From the NCBI GenBank assembly GCA_965276835.1, contig OZ255631.1, positions 3,348,001-3,412,000 of the forward strand: a stretch of 64,000 nucleotides of DNA, written 5' to 3'. The DNA is from BOG-932 sp965276835. GTDB lineage: Bacteria > Pseudomonadota > Alphaproteobacteria > BOG-932 > Roseiterribacteraceae. The notes below the pieces were generated by a model, which worked only from the letters and a program-made list of their open reading frames with translations, was not told the DNA's origin and did not search any database. Shown piece after piece: positions 26,346-34,389 of the stretch. Both the position numbers and the translations under genes were made by a program. The stretch's first letter is position 1, and the number at the start of each line of letters is the position of its first letter.

Positions 26346-26834
26346 TCAGGTCGCCGCCTCGGGCGTTTCCTTGGCCTTTAGCAATTCGACGGTACCGCCC
26401 GCAGCCTCGACCGCGGCGATCGCGGTCGCGGACGCGCCGACAACCGAGAAACGCAAATTCTTGGCGGCGAACTCGCCCTTGGCCAGCAAACGCACACCAT
26501 CGAGCGCGCGGCGCAGCAGGCCGGCGGCGATCAGCGCCTTGGCGTCGATCACTTCCTTGGCGTTCAGCTTGTTCGCATCGACAGCCTTCTGAATCTCGCC
26601 CAGATTGACCACGACATAGTCGTTGCGCATGTGGTTGGTGAATCCGCGCTTCGGAATACGGCGGTGCAGCGGCATCTGGCCGCCTTCGAAACCATTGATC
26701 GACACGCCCGTGCGCGAGGTCTGGCCCTTCACGCCGCGTCCGCCGGTTTTGCCTTTACCCGAGCCGATGCCCCGACCGACCCGCATGCGGGCTTTGCGCG
26801 CACCGGGATTGTCATGCAGTTCGTTGAGTTTCAT
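26346..26834 (-). CDS. rplO: 50S ribosomal protein L15
   Basis: 162 residues. MKLNELHDNPGARKARMRVG start, a Gly/Lys-rich GRGIGSGKGKTGGRGVKGQ segment that winds through 23S rRNA, GFEGGQMPLHRRIPKRGF, and a globular C-terminal domain with an Ala-rich ATAIAAVEAAGGT helix. Follows rpmD by 26 bases, in normal order. Confidence 0.98.
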   Translation of the reverse strand: MKLNELHDNPGARKARMRVGRGIGSGKGKTGGRGVKGQTSRTGVSINGFEGGQMPLHRRIPKRGFTNHMRNDYVVVNLGEIQKAVDANKLNAKEVIDAKALIAAGLLRRALDGVRLLAKGEFAAKNLRFSVVGASATAIAAVEAAGGTVELLKAKETPEAAT

Positions 26835-26860
26835 TGCCTTGTCCTTAACCTAAAGAGGCT

Positions 26861-27376
26861 TCAAGCCCCGACGCGCAGAAGATGCGCGACCTTGGCAATC
26901 ATTCCGCGCACCGCCAACGTGTCTTCCAGTTCGCGCGTGCGGCCGATCTTGTTCAGCCCCAGACCGACCAGCGTCGCGCGCTGGTCCTGCCGGCGACCGA
27001 TCGGGCTGCCGACCTGGGTCACAATCAGGGTGGCCCCGTCCGCGGCAGTCGACTTTTTCGCCCGCAGCGCACGTCCCTTGGCAGGGCCGGCCTTCTTCTT
27101 CGGACGGGCGACAGCCTTCTTCCTTGCCGGAGCAGCCTTCTTGGCCGGAGCAGCCTTCTTGGCCGGCGCGGCTTTCTTGGCCGGAGCAGCCGCCTTGACG
27201 GGCGCGGCCGCTTTGGCCGGAGCCGCTGCCTTGGCCGGAGCGGGCTTTTCGGCCGGCGCCGCGGCTTTCGCCGGAGCAGCCTTCTTCGCCGATGTTTCGG
27301 CCTTCGCCGGGGTCGCTGCCTTCTTCGCCTTCGGAGCCGGCTTTTCAGCCGTCACGGTGTCTTTCTTTTCGGCCAT
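26861..27376 (-). CDS. rpmD: 50S ribosomal protein L30 with long histone-like N-terminal extension
   Basis: 171 residues, about three times the usual length of about 60. Residues about 115-171 are a normal L30 (ATLIVTQVGSPIGRR, LVGLGLNKIGRTRELEDT). Residues 1-114 are an extension made almost only of Lys, Ala and Pro, with hexapeptide repeats of the AAPAKK type like histone H1 tails or bacterial AlgP/HU-like tails, probably disordered and strongly basic. The start is secure: its ATG overlaps the rpsE stop (TAATG) and no other Met precedes the core. The extension may bind rRNA or DNA; its function is unknown. Confidence 0.95.
   Translation of the reverse strand: MAEKKDTVTAEKPAPKAKKAATPAKAETSAKKAAPAKAAAPAEKPAPAKAAAPAKAAAPVKAAAPAKKAAPAKKAAPAKKAAPARKKAVARPKKKAGPAKGRALRAKKSTAADGATLIVTQVGSPIGRRQDQRATLVGLGLNKIGRTRELEDTLAVRGMIAKVAHLLRVGA
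27129..27182. repeat. 18-bp tandem repeat coding the L30 Ala/Lys/Pro tail
   Basis: Three adjacent 18-base units, the first two identical and the third differing at three positions, each coding one AAPAKK-type hexapeptide on the minus strand. More degenerate copies continue to about 27290. This suggests growth of the extension by slippage or unequal crossing-over. Confidence 0.8.
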
Positions 27377-27966
27377 TATGCGGCCCCTTCATGTTCGCTT
27401 GTACCGGCTTCCGGCTTGCCCAGAATGTCGGCGATCTTCTTGCCGCGGCGGGCCGCGACGACCCGGGGGCTGACGATCGATGACAGGGCAGCCAGCGTGG
27501 CCTTCACCATGTTGTGCGGATTGGATGTGCCGATCGACTTCGCCACGACGTCCTGAACGCCCAGCGCCTCGAAGACGGCGCGCATCGGGCCGCCCGCGAT
27601 GATTCCGGTACCGGCCGGAGCCGCCCGCATCACCACCTGGCCCGCGCCGAAATGACCCTTCAGGTCATGATGCAGGGTGCGCCCTTCGCGGAGCGGCACA
27701 CGCATCATCGTACGCTTCGCCTGTTCGGTCGCCTTGCGGATCGCCTCGGGCACTTCACGCGCCTTGCCGGCGCCATGGCCGACCCGGCCCTTGCCGTCGC
27801 CAACCACGACCAAAGCCGCGAAACCGAAACGACGTCCGCCCTTCACGACCTTCGCAACGCGATTGATCGAAACCAGCTTCTCTACGAATTCGCCTTCATC
27901 GCCGCCGCTATTGTTGCGATCGCGATTGCCACCGCCCCGCGGCTCTCTTGCTTCACCACGCGCCAT
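27376..27966 (-). CDS. rpsE: 30S ribosomal protein S5
   Basis: 196 residues, involved in decoding accuracy. EKLVSINRVAKVVKGGRR with the double-stranded RNA-binding domain, VGHGAGKAREVPEAIRKA, and the C-terminal GGPMRAVFEALGVQDVVAKS are typical. The N-terminal Arg/Gly/Asn-rich start (about 25 residues) is longer than in E. coli. Stop overlaps the rpmD start by one base. Confidence 0.98.
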   Translation of the reverse strand: MARGEAREPRGGGNRDRNNSGGDEGEFVEKLVSINRVAKVVKGGRRFGFAALVVVGDGKGRVGHGAGKAREVPEAIRKATEQAKRTMMRVPLREGRTLHHDLKGHFGAGQVVMRAAPAGTGIIAGGPMRAVFEALGVQDVVAKSIGTSNPHNMVKATLAALSSIVSPRVVAARRGKKIADILGKPEAGTSEHEGAA

Positions 27967-27976
27967 ATCAGGGCTC

Positions 27977-28339
27977 CTAGAAATTCAAGCCGGCTTCGCG
28001 CGCGGCATCGGCCAGCGCACGGATCCGTCCGTGGAAAATATTGCCGCCACGGTCGAACCGGACGTCGACGACGCCGGCAGCCTTGGCGCGCTCGGCGACC
28101 AGCTGGCCAACCCGCTTCGCGGCATCGACATTCGCGCCGCTCTTCAGTTCCTTGCGCAGGTCGGCGTCCAGCGTCGACGCCGCGGCGAGCGTCACCGCCG
28201 CCTTGTCGTCGATCACCTGAGCGTAGATGTGGCTCGAGGTGCGGTGAACGGACAAACGAGGCCGGTCCGACGCGAGAGCGCGAAGGCGGGCGCGCACGCG
28301 AAATTTCCGTGCTGTCTTGGGATCGATCTTCTGTGCCAT
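27977..28339 (-). CDS. rplR: 50S ribosomal protein L18
   Basis: 120 residues, binds 5S rRNA. Core motifs RPRLSVHRTSSHIYAQVIDD, VGQLVAERAKAAGV and the end FDRGGNIFHGRIRALADAAR. Start set at MAQKIDPKTARK; the upstream in-frame stretch overlaps the rplF end and is not coding. It lies ten bases after rplF. Confidence 0.98.
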   Translation of the reverse strand: MAQKIDPKTARKFRVRARLRALASDRPRLSVHRTSSHIYAQVIDDKAAVTLAAASTLDADLRKELKSGANVDAAKRVGQLVAERAKAAGVVDVRFDRGGNIFHGRIRALADAAREAGLNF

Positions 28340-28349
28340 GTGCCGTGCC

Positions 28350-28883
28350 CTACTTCTTCTTGCCTTCTTTGCGGACGATCGTCTCGCCCGCATATTTCAC
28401 GCCCTTGCCCTTATAGGGCTCCGGCGGACGGAACGCGCGGATTTCGGCCGCGATCTGCCCGATCTGCTGCTTGTTCGGGCCGCTGATCGAAATCGCGGTC
28501 GGCTTCTCGGTCTTCATCGTGACGCCGGCAGGGATCGGGTATTTGATGTCGTGAGTGTAACCCAGCGACAGGACCAGTTCCTTGCCCTGCACCGCAGCGC
28601 GATAACCAACGCCGTTGATTTCCAGATCCTGGGTGAAGCCGGTAGCGACACCATGGATCAGGTTGTGCACCTGGGTGCGCGACGTGCCCCACATGTTGCG
28701 GGCCCGGCGCGATTCGCCGCGCGGCTGCACGGACACGATGCCGTCCTTCATCTCGACCGAGACATCGTCGACCAGCGTGACCGAGCCCTGGCCCAGCTTG
28801 CCCTTGGCGGTGATCGTCTGGCCGGCGAGGTTGACCTCGACGCCGCTTGGAATGGTGACCGGGTTTTTACCGATGCGTGACAT
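28350..28883 (-). CDS. rplF: 50S ribosomal protein L6
   Basis: 177 residues, two related alpha/beta domains near the sarcin-ricin loop. MSRIGKNPVTIPSGVEV start, the LVLSLGYTHDIKYPIPAG segment and the C-terminal signature RPPEPYKGKGVKYAGE. Between rpsH and rplR in normal order. Confidence 0.98.
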   Translation of the reverse strand: MSRIGKNPVTIPSGVEVNLAGQTITAKGKLGQGSVTLVDDVSVEMKDGIVSVQPRGESRRARNMWGTSRTQVHNLIHGVATGFTQDLEINGVGYRAAVQGKELVLSLGYTHDIKYPIPAGVTMKTEKPTAISISGPNKQQIGQIAAEIRAFRPPEPYKGKGVKYAGETIVRKEGKKK

Positions 28884-28904
28884 GTTCGCTTTCCTGACCC
28901 GCGT

Positions 28905-29303
28905 TTAGAAGACGCGGCAAAGAACTTCGCCGCCGACATTGGCAGCGCGGGCCTCGTGATCCGACATAACGCCACGCGGCGTCGACAGGATCGAGATTCC
29001 CAAACCGTTATAGATGCGGGCCAGATCGTCGATCTTCGAGTAGACGCGGCGGCCAGGCTTGGACACGCGCTTGATCTCGCGGATCACCGGCTCGCCATCG
29101 TGATATTTCAGCTCGATGCGCAGGCTGGAGGAACCGTTGACCTCGGCTTCCTCGTCGTAGTCGCGGATATAGCCTTCGCGTTTCAGCACTTCCAGCACGT
29201 TGCGGCGCAGCTTCGAAGACGGGCTTTGGATCGACGACATATTCGCCGTCTGCCCGTTCCGGATGCGGGTCAACATATCGCCCAGGGGATCGCTTAATGA
29301 CAT
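28905..29303 (-). CDS. rpsH: 30S ribosomal protein S8
   Basis: 132 residues, primary 16S rRNA binder and in E. coli the translational repressor of the spc operon. MSLSDPLGDMLTRIRNGQ start, SPSSKLRRNVLEVLKREG and the signature GLGISILSTPRGVMSDHEA. Whether autoregulation on rplE mRNA is kept here was not determined. Confidence 0.98.
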   Translation of the reverse strand: MSLSDPLGDMLTRIRNGQTANMSSIQSPSSKLRRNVLEVLKREGYIRDYDEEAEVNGSSSLRIELKYHDGEPVIREIKRVSKPGRRVYSKIDDLARIYNGLGISILSTPRGVMSDHEARAANVGGEVLCRVF

Positions 29304-29320
29304 GATGTATCAGACCCCTC

Positions 29321-29626
29321 TTACCAGCTCGACTTCGTCACGCCCGGGATCATGCCGATCGAGGCAAGATCCCTGAGCGCGATGCGGCACAGCTTGAACC
29401 GCCGGTAAACGGCACGCGACCGTCCCGTCAACTCGCAGCGATTGCGCACGCGGGTCGGGTTCGTGTTGCGCGGCAGCTCCGCCATCTTCAGCGTCGCCTC
29501 AAACCGCTCTTCCGCCGGGATGGTTTTGTCATGCGCGATCTCGCGCAGACGCTCCCAACGTTTTGCGTATTGTTTCACCCGCCGAATGCGGCGGTTGTTC
29601 TTTTCGACTGAACTTTTCTTAGCCAT
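29321..29626 (-). CDS. rpsN: 30S ribosomal protein S14, zinc-free type
   Basis: 101 residues, long (C-minus) form without the CxxC zinc motifs: AKKSSVEKNNRRIRRVKQYA, LPRNTNPTRVRNRCELTGRS and the C-terminal LRDLASIGMIPGVTKSSW. Located between rplE and rpsH. Confidence 0.98.
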   Translation of the reverse strand: MAKKSSVEKNNRRIRRVKQYAKRWERLREIAHDKTIPAEERFEATLKMAELPRNTNPTRVRNRCELTGRSRAVYRRFKLCRIALRDLASIGMIPGVTKSSW

Positions 29627-29637
29627 CTCTCGCCCCC

Positions 29638-30204
29638 TTAGCTGACGAACGGCATGTTGAAGCCGCGCAGCAGAGCCTTAGCCTCTTTATCGGTGTTGGC
29701 CGTCGTGCAGATCACGATGTCCATGCCGCGAATGTCGGCCACCTGGTCATAGTCGACCTCGGGAAACACGATCTGTTCCTTCAGGCCCATCGCATAGTTT
29801 CCCCGGCCATCGAAGCTGGTGGCGGGAATACCGCGGAAGTCGCGGACGCGCGGCAGCGCAATCGTGATCAGGCGATCCAGGAATTCGTACATCCGGCGGC
29901 CGCGCAGCGTGACCTTGCAGCCGATGCCGACTTCCTCGCGCAGCTTGAACTGCGCGATCGACTTGCGAGCCTTGGTGACGATCGGCTTCTGGCCGGCGAT
30001 CGCCTGCAATTCGGCGACCGCGCTGGTCATCTTGCCTTTGTCGTTGGCCGCTTCGCCGACACCCATGTTGATGACGATCTTGTCGAGCTTCGGCACGGCG
30101 AAATCGTTCGTGTAACCGAATTCGGTCTTCAACTGGCCACGGATCGTGGTGTCGTAATGTTCACGCAGGCGGGCCTGCGCAATCTCAGTAGATTTCGCGG
30201 TCAT
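29638..30204 (-). CDS. rplE: 50S ribosomal protein L5
   Basis: 188 residues, central-protuberance protein binding 5S rRNA and contacting P-site tRNA. LDKIVINMGVGEAANDKG, the AGQKPIVTKARKSIAQFKLR block and the FPEVDYDQVADIRGMDIVI signature. The start overlaps the rplX stop by four bases (ATGA). Confidence 0.98.
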   Translation of the reverse strand: MTAKSTEIAQARLREHYDTTIRGQLKTEFGYTNDFAVPKLDKIVINMGVGEAANDKGKMTSAVAELQAIAGQKPIVTKARKSIAQFKLREEVGIGCKVTLRGRRMYEFLDRLITIALPRVRDFRGIPATSFDGRGNYAMGLKEQIVFPEVDYDQVADIRGMDIVICTTANTDKEAKALLRGFNMPFVS

Positions 30205-30518
30205 CGATCGAGTACCTCGCCGGAGGCCTTGGCAAAGCGAACCTTGCGGCCGTCACCCAGCAGCTTGAAGCCGATACGCGTCGCCTTGCCGGACTTGGGA
30301 TCCTTATGCGCGACGTTGGAGATGTGCAGCGTGGCCGACCTGGTCTCGATCCCGCCTTGCGAAGTCGGTGACGCCTTCACATGCTTCTTGACCAGGTTCA
30401 CGCCGTCGACCAGCACGCGGTTCTCCGTGGGAAGGACCTTCAGGACCTCCCCCGATTTACCCTTATCCTTGCCGGTCAACACGATAACCGTGTCGCCTTT
30501 TCTGATTTTCGACGCCAT
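30201..30518 (-). CDS. rplX: 50S ribosomal protein L24
   Basis: 105 residues, assembly initiator. KOW motif near the start (KIRKGDTVIVLTGKDKGKSG), VNLVKKHVKASPTSQGGI and DPKSGKATRIGFK. I use ATG at 30518, which overlaps the rplN stop (TGATG); the codon before it is GTG. Confidence 0.98.
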   Translation of the reverse strand: MASKIRKGDTVIVLTGKDKGKSGEVLKVLPTENRVLVDGVNLVKKHVKASPTSQGGIETRSATLHISNVAHKDPKSGKATRIGFKLLGDGRKVRFAKASGEVLDR

Positions 30519-30886
30519 CACAGCACCTCTGGCGCGAGTGAAATGATCTTCATGAACTTCTTGCCGCGCAACTCGCGTGTGACCGGCCCGAAGATACGGG
30601 TGCCAATCGGCTCGCCCTGTTTGTTGATCAGCACCGCGGCGTTGTTGTCGAAGCGGATGACGCTGCCGTCGATGCGGCGCAGCGCGAATGCTGTGCGCAC
30701 CACGACGGCACGATGGACGTCACCCTTCTTCACACGGCCACGCGGGATAGCATCCTTGATCGAGACGATAATAATGTCGCCGATCGAGGCGTATCTCCGC
30801 TTGGAGCCGCCCAGCACCTTGATGCACATCACCCGCCGCGCACCGCTATTGTCGGCGACGTCCAGGTTCGTCTGCATCTGAATCAT
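30518..30886 (-). CDS. rplN: 50S ribosomal protein L14
   Basis: 122 residues, subunit-interface protein. MIQMQTNLDVADNSGARRVM start, RYASIGDIIIVSIKDAIPRG and the C-terminal FGPVTRELRGKKFMKIISLA. Marks the start of the spc section; the gap from rpsQ is only 27 bases, with no separate promoter evident. Confidence 0.99.
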   Translation of the reverse strand: MIQMQTNLDVADNSGARRVMCIKVLGGSKRRYASIGDIIIVSIKDAIPRGRVKKGDVHRAVVVRTAFALRRIDGSVIRFDNNAAVLINKQGEPIGTRIFGPVTRELRGKKFMKIISLAPEVL

Positions 30887-30913
30887 TTGTTCGACCCTTC
30901 TTTATACTAGACG

Positions 30914-31168
30914 TCAGGCCGAGACGGCCGGCGCCGGAGCCGGCGTAATCACCCGCCAGCGCTTGCGCGCCGAAATCGGACGGCATTCTTCAATTTCCAC
31001 CGCATCGCCGACATGGAAGGCGTTGACCTCGTCATGGGCGGCATAGCGCTTGGAGCGCCGGATGAATTTCTTATAGACCTTGTCCATGACGCGGCGTTCC
31101 ACCAGGACCACCACCGTCTTGTCGCCTTTGTCGCTCACGACCCGGCCTTGCATGACCCGTTTGGGCAT
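30914..31168 (-). CDS. rpsQ: 30S ribosomal protein S17
   Basis: 84 residues, OB-fold protein: MPKRVMQGRVVSDKGDKTVV, the KKFIRRSKRYAAHDE block and VGDAVEIEECRPISARKRW. Last gene of the S10 section. Confidence 0.98.
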   Translation of the reverse strand: MPKRVMQGRVVSDKGDKTVVVLVERRVMDKVYKKFIRRSKRYAAHDEVNAFHVGDAVEIEECRPISARKRWRVITPAPAPAVSA

Positions 31169-31179
31169 CGCCTTTTCCT

Positions 31180-31392
31180 CTATGCCTTCGCCTGGGACGC
31201 GGCGCGGCCGCGTTCACCAAGCACTGTCTTGATCCGCGCAATATCGCGCCGCACGACCTGCACCCGACCGGTTGCTTCCAGCTGGCCGCTCGCCTTTTGG
31301 AAGCGCAGGTTGAACTGCTCCTTCTTCAGGTTGGCGATCTCGTCCTTCAGCTCGTCGTCCGTGCGACCGCGAAAATCCGTAACCTTAGCCAT
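31180..31392 (-). CDS. rpmC: 50S ribosomal protein L29
   Basis: 70 residues, two-helix protein at the tunnel exit: MAKVTDFRGRTDDELKDEIA, LKKEQFNLRFQKASGQLEAT, VRRDIARIKTVLGER. The start is one base after the rplP stop; a longer upstream frame overlaps rplP and is rejected. Confidence 0.98.
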   Translation of the reverse strand: MAKVTDFRGRTDDELKDEIANLKKEQFNLRFQKASGQLEATGRVQVVRRDIARIKTVLGERGRAASQAKA

Positions 31393-31393
31393 C

Positions 31394-31813
31394 TCAAACA
31401 GCCTCCTCGACCCGCGCGACGATCCGCGTCTTGATCGGCAGCTTGGCCTGCGCCAGTTCGAACGCGCGATGCGCGATATCCGACGGCACGCCGTCGACCT
31501 CGAACAGGATGCGGCCGGGGTGAACACGCGCCACCCAGAATTCGGGCGACCCCTTACCGGAACCCATGCGAACCTCGGCGGGCTTGGTCGAAACCGGCAC
31601 GTCGGGGAACACGCGGATCCACAAGCGCCCCTGACGCTTCATGTGGCGCGTGATCGCGCGGCGCGCCGCCTCGATCTGCCGGGCGGTGATCCGCTCTGGC
31701 TCCATCGCCTTCAGGCCGAACGCGCCGAAATTCAGCGTCGCACCGGACTGAGCCACACCGTGGATCCGGCCCTTGTGGGCCTTACGGTATTTTGTACGTT
31801 TCGGACTAAGCAT
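31394..31813 (-). CDS. rplP: 50S ribosomal protein L16
   Basis: 139 residues. MLSPKRTKYRKAHKGRIHG start, ITRHMKRQGRLWIRVFPDVP and the RMGSGKGSPEFWVARVHPG signature of the tRNA-facing loop. Between rpsC and rpmC, in normal order. Confidence 0.99.
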   Translation of the reverse strand: MLSPKRTKYRKAHKGRIHGVAQSGATLNFGAFGLKAMEPERITARQIEAARRAITRHMKRQGRLWIRVFPDVPVSTKPAEVRMGSGKGSPEFWVARVHPGRILFEVDGVPSDIAHRAFELAQAKLPIKTRIVARVEEAV

Positions 31814-31825
31814 CGTCGTGATTCC

Positions 31826-32503
31826 TTAACGCGCCGGCTGTTGTTCGGCGGCGCGCTTGTCCTGCGCCATCGGGTCGTGAGCCAAAACTTCGCCCTTGAA
31901 GACCCAAACCTTCACGCCGCACGTGCCATAAGTCGTCTTGGCAGTCGCCGTGCCGTAATCGATGTCGGCGCGCAGCGTGTGCAACGGCACGCGGCCTTCG
32001 CGGTACCACTCCAGGCGGGCGATTTCGGCGCCGCCCAAACGGCCGGAGCAGTTGATACGAATGCCCTGGGCGCCCAGGCGCATCGCCGACTGCACCGCGC
32101 GCTTCATCGCGCGGCGGAACGCGACGCGGCGTTCCAGCTGGCTGGCGATGTTCTCGGCGACGAGCTTGGCGTCGATTTCCGGCTTGCGGATTTCGAGGAT
32201 GTTCAGCGAAACGTCCGAACCGGTCCGCGCCGACAGCTCGAGCCGCAGTTTTTCGATATCCGCGCCCTTCTTGCCGATGACGACACCCGGGCGGGCGCTG
32301 TGGATCGTGACGCGCGCCTTCTTGGCGGCCCGCTCGATCACGATGCGGCCGACGCCGGCCTGGCTCAGGCGGCTCATCAGATAGTCGCGCAGCTTCAGAT
32401 CCTGGTGCAGCAACTTGGCGTAGTCGCGATCGGCGTACCAGCGGCTGTCCCAGGTGCGGTTGATGCCGACCCGAAAGCCGATCGGATTGATCTTTTGACC
32501 CAT
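31826..32503 (-). CDS. rpsC: 30S ribosomal protein S3
   Basis: 225 residues, part of the mRNA entry tunnel. MGQKINPIGFRVGINRTWDS start, a KH domain with VTIHSARPGVVIGKKGADIE, and the C-terminal domain GARIEWYREGRVPLH-like AEIARLEWYREGRVPLHTLR. Three bases after rplV. Confidence 0.99.
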   Translation of the reverse strand: MGQKINPIGFRVGINRTWDSRWYADRDYAKLLHQDLKLRDYLMSRLSQAGVGRIVIERAAKKARVTIHSARPGVVIGKKGADIEKLRLELSARTGSDVSLNILEIRKPEIDAKLVAENIASQLERRVAFRRAMKRAVQSAMRLGAQGIRINCSGRLGGAEIARLEWYREGRVPLHTLRADIDYGTATAKTTYGTCGVKVWVFKGEVLAHDPMAQDKRAAEQQPAR

Positions 32504-32506
32504 GGC

Positions 32507-32902
32507 TTAGGCTTTCCCCTCTGCCGCGACTTCCGCACGTTCGGCGACAATCACGGTCAGGTTGCTGAACGGCTTCTCGATGCGGGCGGACTTGCCGCGA
32601 CCACGCGTGTGGAAGCGCTTCATCACCAAGGCGCGGCCGACACTGGCCTCGGTCACGACCAGGCGGTCGACATCGAGCTGGTGATTGTTTTCCGCGTTGG
32701 CGATCGCCGCCTGCAGAACCTTCTTCACCTCACCAGCGATCCGGCGTTCGCAGAACACCAGGCTGGCGAGCGCCGCGCTGGCCGACTTGCCGCGGATCAT
32801 CGCCGCGACGATGTTCAGTTTCTGCGCACTGATCCGGATCATCTTGTTCCGGGCGAGAGCGTGCGTCTCAGGAAGACGGCGCGAATTGGCTGTTTGGCTC
32901 AT
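32507..32902 (-). CDS. rplV: 50S ribosomal protein L22
   Basis: 131 residues; its long beta-hairpin lines the exit tunnel. ALARNKMIRISAQKLNIVAA, VLQAAIANAENNHQLDVDRL and the C-terminal RFHTRGRGKSARIEKPFSNL. The N-terminus has about 20 residues before the typical start of E. coli L22. Confidence 0.98.
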   Translation of the reverse strand: MSQTANSRRLPETHALARNKMIRISAQKLNIVAAMIRGKSASAALASLVFCERRIAGEVKKVLQAAIANAENNHQLDVDRLVVTEASVGRALVMKRFHTRGRGKSARIEKPFSNLTVIVAERAEVAAEGKA

Positions 32903-32917
32903 TGTACCCTCCAGCCC

Positions 32918-33196
32918 TTACGAACGCTTCGACTTCTTGTCCGACGCGTGGCCATAGAAGGTCCGCGTCGGCGAGAATTCGCCGAACTTGTGTCCGATCA
33001 TGTTGTCGGTAACCAAGACGGGGATGAACTTCTGGCCGTTATAGACGCCGAAGGTCAGCCCAACGAATTGGGGGAGAATGGTGGACCGGCGCGACCAGAT
33101 CTTGATGACCTCGTTGCGACCCGTACCGCGCGACTTGTCCGCCTTCTTGAGAAGGTAACCGTCGAGGAAGGGACCCTTCCAGACTGAACGTGCCAT
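32918..33196 (-). CDS. rpsS: 30S ribosomal protein S19
   Basis: 92 residues, head protein: MARSVWKGPFLDGYLLKKAD start, IKIWSRRSTILPQFVGLTF and KFIPVLVTDNMIGHKFGEFS. Nine bases after rplB. Confidence 0.99.
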   Translation of the reverse strand: MARSVWKGPFLDGYLLKKADKSRGTGRNEVIKIWSRRSTILPQFVGLTFGVYNGQKFIPVLVTDNMIGHKFGEFSPTRTFYGHASDKKSKRS

Positions 33197-33205
33197 GGTT
33201 GCGGC

Positions 33206-34033
33206 CTATTTCTTGTTGCGGCGGCGGATGATCAACCGGTCCGTCGTCTTGTTGTTACGTGTCTTGTTGCCCTTGGTGCCCTTGCCCCACGGGGTAACCG
33301 GATGACGGCCGCCCGAAGTACGGCCTTCGCCGCCGCCGTGCGGGTGATCGACCGGGTTCATCACGACGCCGCGAACATGCGGCCGGATGCCCTTCCAGCG
33401 ATTGCGGCCCGCCTTGCCCATCGACTCGTTCGCACGGTCGGGGTTGGAGACGGCGCCGATCGTCGCCATGCACTCGCCGCGCACGACGCGGAGCTCACCG
33501 GACGACAGCTTCAGCTGCGCATAGCCGGCGTCGCGGCCGACCAGCTGGACATAGGTGCCGGCGGAACGGGCAAGCTGCCCACCGTGGCCCGGCTTCATCT
33601 CGACGTTATGAACGATCGTGCCGACCGGCATGTTCTTCAGCGGCATCGCGTTGCCCGGCTTAATGTCGGCGCGGTCCGCAGCCAACACCGTGTCGCCGAC
33701 CGCGATACGCTGCGGCGCCAGGATGTAGGCCTGCTCGCCGTCGGCATAGGTCACCAACGCGATGAACGCGGTGCGGTTCGGATCGTATTCCAGGCGCTCG
33801 ATCTTGCCCGGCACGTCGAACTTGCGGCGCTTGAAGTCGATCAGGCGATAGCGGCGCTTGTGACCGCCGCCGCGCTGCCACGACGTGATGTTACCGAAGT
33901 TGTTGCGGCCGCCGGTCTTGTTCAGACCCTCGGTCAACGCCTTCACCGGCTTGCCCTTGTACAGTTCCGAGCGGTCCACCAGCACAAGCTGGCGGGTACC
34001 CGGCGTCATGGGACGATAATGCTTAAGTGCCAT
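33206..34033 (-). CDS. rplB: 50S ribosomal protein L2
   Basis: 275 residues, needed for peptidyl-transferase activity. MALKHYRPMTPGTRQLVLVD start, SB fold with GGGHKRRYRLIDFKRRK, and the conserved NPVDHPHGGGEGR loop near the C-terminus, followed by the basic tail GNKTRNNKTTDRLIIRRRNK. Confidence 0.99.
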   Translation of the reverse strand: MALKHYRPMTPGTRQLVLVDRSELYKGKPVKALTEGLNKTGGRNNFGNITSWQRGGGHKRRYRLIDFKRRKFDVPGKIERLEYDPNRTAFIALVTYADGEQAYILAPQRIAVGDTVLAADRADIKPGNAMPLKNMPVGTIVHNVEMKPGHGGQLARSAGTYVQLVGRDAGYAQLKLSSGELRVVRGECMATIGAVSNPDRANESMGKAGRNRWKGIRPHVRGVVMNPVDHPHGGGEGRTSGGRHPVTPWGKGTKGNKTRNNKTTDRLIIRRRNKK

Positions 34034-34035
34034 CG

Positions 34036-34389
34036 TTATACGCCCGTCGTCACGTCGATCGACTGGCCGGCGGCCAGCGTCACGATTGCCTTCTTCACGT
34101 CCGGCCGGCGACCCGGCAGACCCCTGAAGCGCTTGGTCTTACCCTTGGAGATCAAGGTGTTGACCGCCTTCACTTCAACTTTGAACAGTGCCTCGACCGC
34201 CGCCTTGATCTCAGGCTTCGTCGCCGTCAACGGCACGCGGAAGGTCACCTGGCCGAATTCCGACCCCATCGTCGCCTTTTCGGTGATGACCGGAGCGGTG
34301 ATGACGTCGTAGTGGCGCGGATCGATCGCCGCGTCGGCGGTCGCCTTCTTGCCGAAACCAAATCGGCGTTTCTTCGGTGCTGCGCTCAT
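34036..34389 (-). CDS. rplW: 50S ribosomal protein L23
   Basis: 117 residues, dock for signal recognition particle and trigger factor. DVITAPVITEKATMGSEFGQ, KAAVEALFKVEVKAVNTLIS and the KTKRFRGLPGRRPDVKKAIV block. It carries an N-terminal extension of about 20 basic residues. ATGA overlap with the rplD stop. Confidence 0.98.
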   Translation of the reverse strand: MSAAPKKRRFGFGKKATADAAIDPRHYDVITAPVITEKATMGSEFGQVTFRVPLTATKPEIKAAVEALFKVEVKAVNTLISKGKTKRFRGLPGRRPDVKKAIVTLAAGQSIDVTTGV

